Below are positions 61,552 through 64,000 of a stretch of 64,000 nt of DNA, piece after piece. How positions within the stretch are numbered: the stretch's first letter is position 1; every line of letters begins with the position of its first letter. The stretch lies in contig NZ_LFIO01001164.1 of assembly GCF_001187535.1 (NCBI RefSeq), forward strand, positions 1 to 64,000. Reading direction: 5' to 3'. The translations under genes were made by a program, and so were the position numbers. Under the pieces are notes generated by a model. The model was given only the letters and a program-made list of their open reading frames with translations. It had not been told where the DNA came from and did not search any database. Source of the DNA: Rhizobium ecuadorense. Lineage in GTDB: Bacteria > Pseudomonadota > Alphaproteobacteria > Rhizobiales > Rhizobiaceae.

Positions 61552-61731
61552 ATGAACAGATTTCGGGCATTTGCAGCAGCCGGCGCCATCAGCCTTGCCG
61601 CCATGATTTCCGCTTGCGCGACGCCACCAAATTCATATGGCAACGCATCGGGATATCAGCCGGGAGATTCCATGAACCCGGCCTGCGCCGACGGCTTCCG
61701 ACCCGGCGACGGTCGTTCGTGCAGCTATTAA
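61552..61731 (+). CDS. 59-residue lipoprotein
   Basis: A 60-codon frame starting MNRFRAFAAAGAISLAAMISACA. The signal ends in the lipobox ISAC with Cys22, predicting an inner- or outer-membrane-anchored peptide. The mature part (GYQPGDSMNPACADGF, GDGRSCSY) is Gly/Ser/Asp-rich with two more Cys, possibly a disulfide. The upstream sequence has a weak GAGAAG site. No family is recognised. It is too short for the usual cut-offs but the lipoprotein signal is clear. Confidence 0.6.
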   Translation: MNRFRAFAAAGAISLAAMISACATPPNSYGNASGYQPGDSMNPACADGFRPGDGRSCSY

Positions 61732-62165
61732 GGTGGTTGGCTCTGCCTGCCGGAGGCATCAGGTCGGCTTTTGGCGAACGCGCAATGTCTGGCCGGCAGG
61801 ATCGCTCGGCTTCAGGCGTCCTTTCCGTTTGATGGTAGCCCCGACAAGAGCACCGCGCGCAATGCTCATCGCGCCGTCGTCAATGATCGAGAGAGAACGG
61901 CCACGTGATCTCGTGGCAGCGACGTGACGTCAATCTGCCGCCCGACCCCATTCTTAAGTTAATGGCAGTCGCGTCCTGCCTCAGCCTCTACATCATTCGA
62001 CCGTCAACGCAAAGATGGCCGGTTCGTCGCTTGTTGCTTTCGTTAAAGGCGAACGCCAGGACGGCCCAGCCCTGGAGTAATCACCGTCGATAAAGGCTGG
62101 CGCCCCGCGGGCGTACGTGACGCTGTTCTCTTGCGACCTGGATCTTTGGATCTATTCCAACAATG
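61732..62165. other. Intergenic region with no supported gene
   Basis: This 434-bp stretch has several short open frames on both strands, none with a recognisable domain or a good ribosome binding site, and no strong palindrome. I see nothing further that I can support. Confidence 0.4.
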
Positions 62166-62411
62166 TCACTTGCCCCGAGGACGCAAGGCATCGATCAACT
62201 GGTGCACTTTGTCGGTTGCGTAGACGATATCCTCTCGGGGCAAATGCACGGTGATTTCGATCTCCTGCCATCGGCCGCCATTATTTCTAGCGTAACTCAC
62301 GGCGGCCTGTAGAGATTTGAATTCAACTGCGGGCGCGCCGGCGACCCAGAACTGCACGGTGCAATCGGCTTCGCAATAGTCGGAGAGTGCTTTGAGCGGG
62401 TCTAGGGCCAT
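62166..62411 (-). CDS. Short hypothetical protein (81 residues)
   Basis: An 81-residue soluble protein from ATG 62411, beginning MALDPLKALSDYCEADCTVQF and containing GGRWQEIEITVHLPREDI near residues 45-62, with an even mix of charged and hydrophobic residues and two Cys. A longer frame (to 62525) adds a basic, Cys-containing tail that looks unlike protein, so the ATG at 62411 is preferred. Similar short proteins are scattered in rhizobial genomes; I know no function. Confidence 0.55.
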   Translation of the reverse strand: MALDPLKALSDYCEADCTVQFWVAGAPAVEFKSLQAAVSYARNNGGRWQEIEITVHLPREDIVYATDKVHQLIDALRPRGK

Positions 62412-62585
62412 GCCGATGGGCTCTACACCTTTGGTGGTTCTTTGGCTACCGCAGGTGACGCGCCGCCGCTGTTTTCGAGTCGCGCAATCCGCGCCACATT
62501 GACGTGACCTCCGCTCCTCCAACACTGATGGCCGGCGCGATCACCATCCCTTCCGACACTGGGGCGCGGCGGCTGATGTCTTTCT

Positions 62586-62636
62586 GGAAATTTCCACAGA
62601 GGAGAGCCGTTCATGACAGGTTAATGCGTATTAACC
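62586..62636 (+). promoter_or_regulatory. EcfG-like promoter and an 18-bp palindrome upstream of a secreted protein gene
   Basis: GGAAA at 62586-62590, 17 bases, then CGTT at 62608-62611 is one mismatch from the EcfG consensus. Immediately downstream GGTTAAT-GCGT-ATTAACC (62619-62636) is a perfect palindrome, 28 bases before the gene start, and could be an operator over the transcription start. Confidence 0.4.
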
Positions 62637-62664
62637 CAGACTCGGGGCCTGAAAGGATGCGCCG

Positions 62665-62979
62665 ATGAAAAAGCTTTTTCCCGCAGTCGCAGCCACAGTC
62701 TTGGCTGCATGTTTCGCCCTGCCGCTAAACGCCACGCCGATCACCGTGCCGAAACCGGTAGCAATGCACGCCGCCGACGTCGAGCAGGTCAAACACCGTC
62801 GCCACGGTAATGGACATGCGTATGGCCACTGGAAGAAAAGCCGGTACGCTTACCGCGACTGCCGGTACTACGGCTCGTGCTACCGTCCTCGGCACTACGG
62901 CTATCGTGATTATTACGGCTATCGCGACGATTACCCCTATCGTCGTCGATCAGGTGTGACCGTGTATTTCGATTTTTAG
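62665..62979 (+). CDS. Small secreted His/Tyr/Arg-rich protein
   Basis: A 104-residue protein with a clear Sec signal (MKKLFPAVAATVLAACFALPLN...). The mature part is repetitive and low-complexity: a basic stretch with several His (VKHRRHGNGHAYGHWKK) and then repeated Tyr/Arg/Asp units such as YGYRDYYGYRDD with two Cys. Such secreted Y/H/R-rich proteins occur in rhizobia near stress genes; roles in metal or surface binding are only suggestions. Possible EcfG promoter and palindromic operator lie upstream. A terminator follows at 63093. Confidence 0.7.
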   Translation: MKKLFPAVAATVLAACFALPLNATPITVPKPVAMHAADVEQVKHRRHGNGHAYGHWKKSRYAYRDCRYYGSCYRPRHYGYRDYYGYRDDYPYRRRSGVTVYFDF

Positions 62980-63089
62980 TCGGCAGTGCTCCGGCCCCTT
63001 GAAGCCGCCAACCTGACCTCCCACCACCACAGCAGCCCGTCGAGCTACCAACTCGCCGGGCGTTTTGTTTCCGGCGTCTGAACAAAGAA

Positions 63090-63122
63090 AAAGGCCGGGG
63101 CGAATGCTCGCCCCGACCTCTT
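63090..63122 (+). terminator. Terminator downstream of the His/Tyr-rich protein gene
   Basis: GGCCGGGGCGA and TCGCCCCGACC form an 11-bp stem with one mismatch around a 4-base loop (63093-63118), followed by TCTTTG. A-rich sequence on the other side suggests it can also work in reverse. Confidence 0.65.
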
Positions 63123-63300
63123 TGATTGCATCAGCACGGTGCCAGTACATCCGTGGTCACCAGCAAAAGCTGTTCGATCGATTGAATTTATGCGTCTTGT
63201 GAATTTTCGCAAGGATTAGGGGGATGCTGATTTAGGGCTAAAAGTGAGAAGGAAACGCCTGTTTTCGGATTCATCAACGAAACAGGCAATTTCTTGAAAA

Positions 63301-63375
63301 TGGCTCCCCGGGCCGGATTCGAACCGGCGACCTGTCGATTAACAGTCGAATGCTCTACCGCTGAGCTACCAGGGA
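63301..63375 (-). tRNA. tRNA-Asn(GUU)
   Basis: The minus strand folds into a full cloverleaf: acceptor TCCCTGG pairing with CCGGGGA, D arm GCTCAGCGGTAGAGC, anticodon stem TCGAC/GTCGA-like around CTGTTAA with anticodon GTT, T arm GCCGGTTCGAATCCGGC, discriminator G and an encoded CCA. Total 75 nt. No intron. Confidence 0.96.
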
Positions 63376-63492
63376 TCACTGCTTGGCGCGGTGTGAGTGG
63401 GCTAATACAAATGCTTGCCCGATTTGCCAAGCGGTTTTTTCAAAAAAATGAAATGAACTTGTATTTGGGTCGTCTGTGCCCATCTCTGGGGA

Positions 63493-63810
63493 ATGACGAA
63501 CCGGAATGAGCGCGAAGAGACGAGGGGCGGCGAAAAGCCCGGGAAGCGGGCAAGGCGCTTCGGCATCGATCATGCAAGCGGCAGACTTATGCTCGGCTCC
63601 TTCAGCATCGGCATGCCGCGCTCCCGCATCGCCCGGATGGCGATCGGCGTCGCCCTCATTCTTTGCGGGTTCCTGGGCTTCCTGCCGATCCTCGGCTTCT
63701 GGATGCTGCCGCTGGGCTTCCTTGTGCTCTCGCACGATCTGCCTGTCGCGCGCCGGCTTCGCCGACGGCTGGCGGTCTGGTGGCACAGGCGGGGCAAACC
63801 GGCTGGCTGA
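63493..63810 (+). CDS. Small membrane protein, PGPGW-like
   Basis: A 105-residue protein with a basic N-terminal 30 residues and two hydrophobic helices (RMAIGVALILCGFLGFLPIL near residues 48-67 and WMLPLGFLVLSHDLP near 70-84), then an Arg-rich tail RRLRRRLAVWWHRRGK. The helix hairpin 'LPILGFWMLPLG' resembles the PGPGW transmembrane family, whose function is unknown. The start ATG at 63493 has a GGGGA site just upstream. It is monocistronic, downstream of tRNA-Asn on the other strand. Confidence 0.65.
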   Translation: MTNRNEREETRGGEKPGKRARRFGIDHASGRLMLGSFSIGMPRSRIARMAIGVALILCGFLGFLPILGFWMLPLGFLVLSHDLPVARRLRRRLAVWWHRRGKPAG

Positions 63811-63910
63811 GAGCATCCGAGGAGCGGTCGCGGAACAGCGAATAGATTTTCGCCTCCGTGGCCTATGGATGGTAAAATACGAAAACGCGTCAAAATGGTC
63901 AGGTGAGGAC

Positions 63911-64000
63911 ATGAAGGCATTTTTTGTTGTCGCCCTGTCGGCGGCGGCGATTCTCTCAGGCATTCCCGCCCAAGCTCAGGCCATCGACAGCCGGGGTTTT
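63911..64000 (+). CDS. Partial secreted protein cut by the right edge
   Basis: From ATG 63911, with AGGTGAGG upstream, a Sec signal MKAFFVVALSAAAILSGIPAQA reads out and ends in PAQAQA, followed by IDSRGF before the window stops. Only the first 30 residues are seen, so nothing beyond export can be said. Confidence 0.6.
   Translation, partial: MKAFFVVALSAAAILSGIPAQAQAIDSRGF

Overview
The window reads as chromosome of a fast-growing alphaproteobacterium of the Rhizobium leguminosarum/etli type. This is inferred from gene content and style, not from a database search. The basis is: high-GC coding sequence, a class II (B12-dependent) ribonucleotide reductase, NasS/NasT control of nitrate assimilation, HlyU, EcfG-type and ECF11-type promoter motifs, a FixK/FnrN-type anaerobox, and palindromic intergenic repeats of the kind rhizobia carry. 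About 56 protein genes, two tRNA genes (one split by a group I intron), about ten hairpin terminators or stem-loops and four long palindromic repeats are called. No CRISPR array, insertion sequence, integrase or prophage gene was seen.

Layout. 1-8.3 kb, minus strand: a partial unknown gene at the left edge, nrdJ with a tandem NrdR-box pair upstream, a lipoprotein with a sensor-like domain, gpt, a tandem universal stress protein behind an anaerobox, and a CinA/MoaB-fold protein. 8.4-8.7 kb: tRNA-Leu(UAA) interrupted by a ~204-nt group I intron. 9.1-11.3 kb: a SARP/TPR-type regulator and a 72-residue protein of unknown function. 11.7-20.2 kb: VanZ-like protein, ilvA, hlyU, a diguanylate cyclase, an MFS exporter, an SDR/TetR divergent pair and an azoR/LysR divergent pair. 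20.3-29.9 kb: periplasmic cpdB, PilZ protein, EamA transporter, the Lrp-type regulator/ald divergent pair, and a minus-strand run cysK-alaX-sseA-GNAT.

30.0-36.8 kb looks like a singlet-oxygen/photo-oxidative stress locus: a chrR-like gene and an SDR on the plus strand face a minus-strand run phr (photolyase)-FAD amine oxidase-DUF1365-cfa. Both arms start from the same motif, TGATCC-N16-CGTA, expected for an ECF11 (RpoE/ChrR) sigma factor. The sigma gene is not next to chrR, and the ChrR-like protein lacks the two cysteines of the zinc anti-sigma motif.

38.6-47.6 kb is a complete nitrate-assimilation locus: nasT-nasS, then a long leader, then narK-nirB-nirD-nasA. The leader carries a near-perfect sigma-54 promoter, two hairpins with A1/G4 hexaloops (AAUGGC and AACGGC) typical of ANTAR targets, and a strong terminator before narK. 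This predicts nitrogen control at initiation and nitrate control by NasT antitermination.

47.8-57 kb holds a TRAP transporter, a 1-Cys peroxiredoxin, a lytic transglycosylase, a glycerate kinase and a PHB-depolymerase-like esterase. 57-64 kb is stress-flavoured: two convergent short iron-permease-like proteins (one behind a perfect EcfG-type promoter), large catalase katE, several tiny membrane or secreted proteins, tRNA-Asn and a truncated gene at the right edge.
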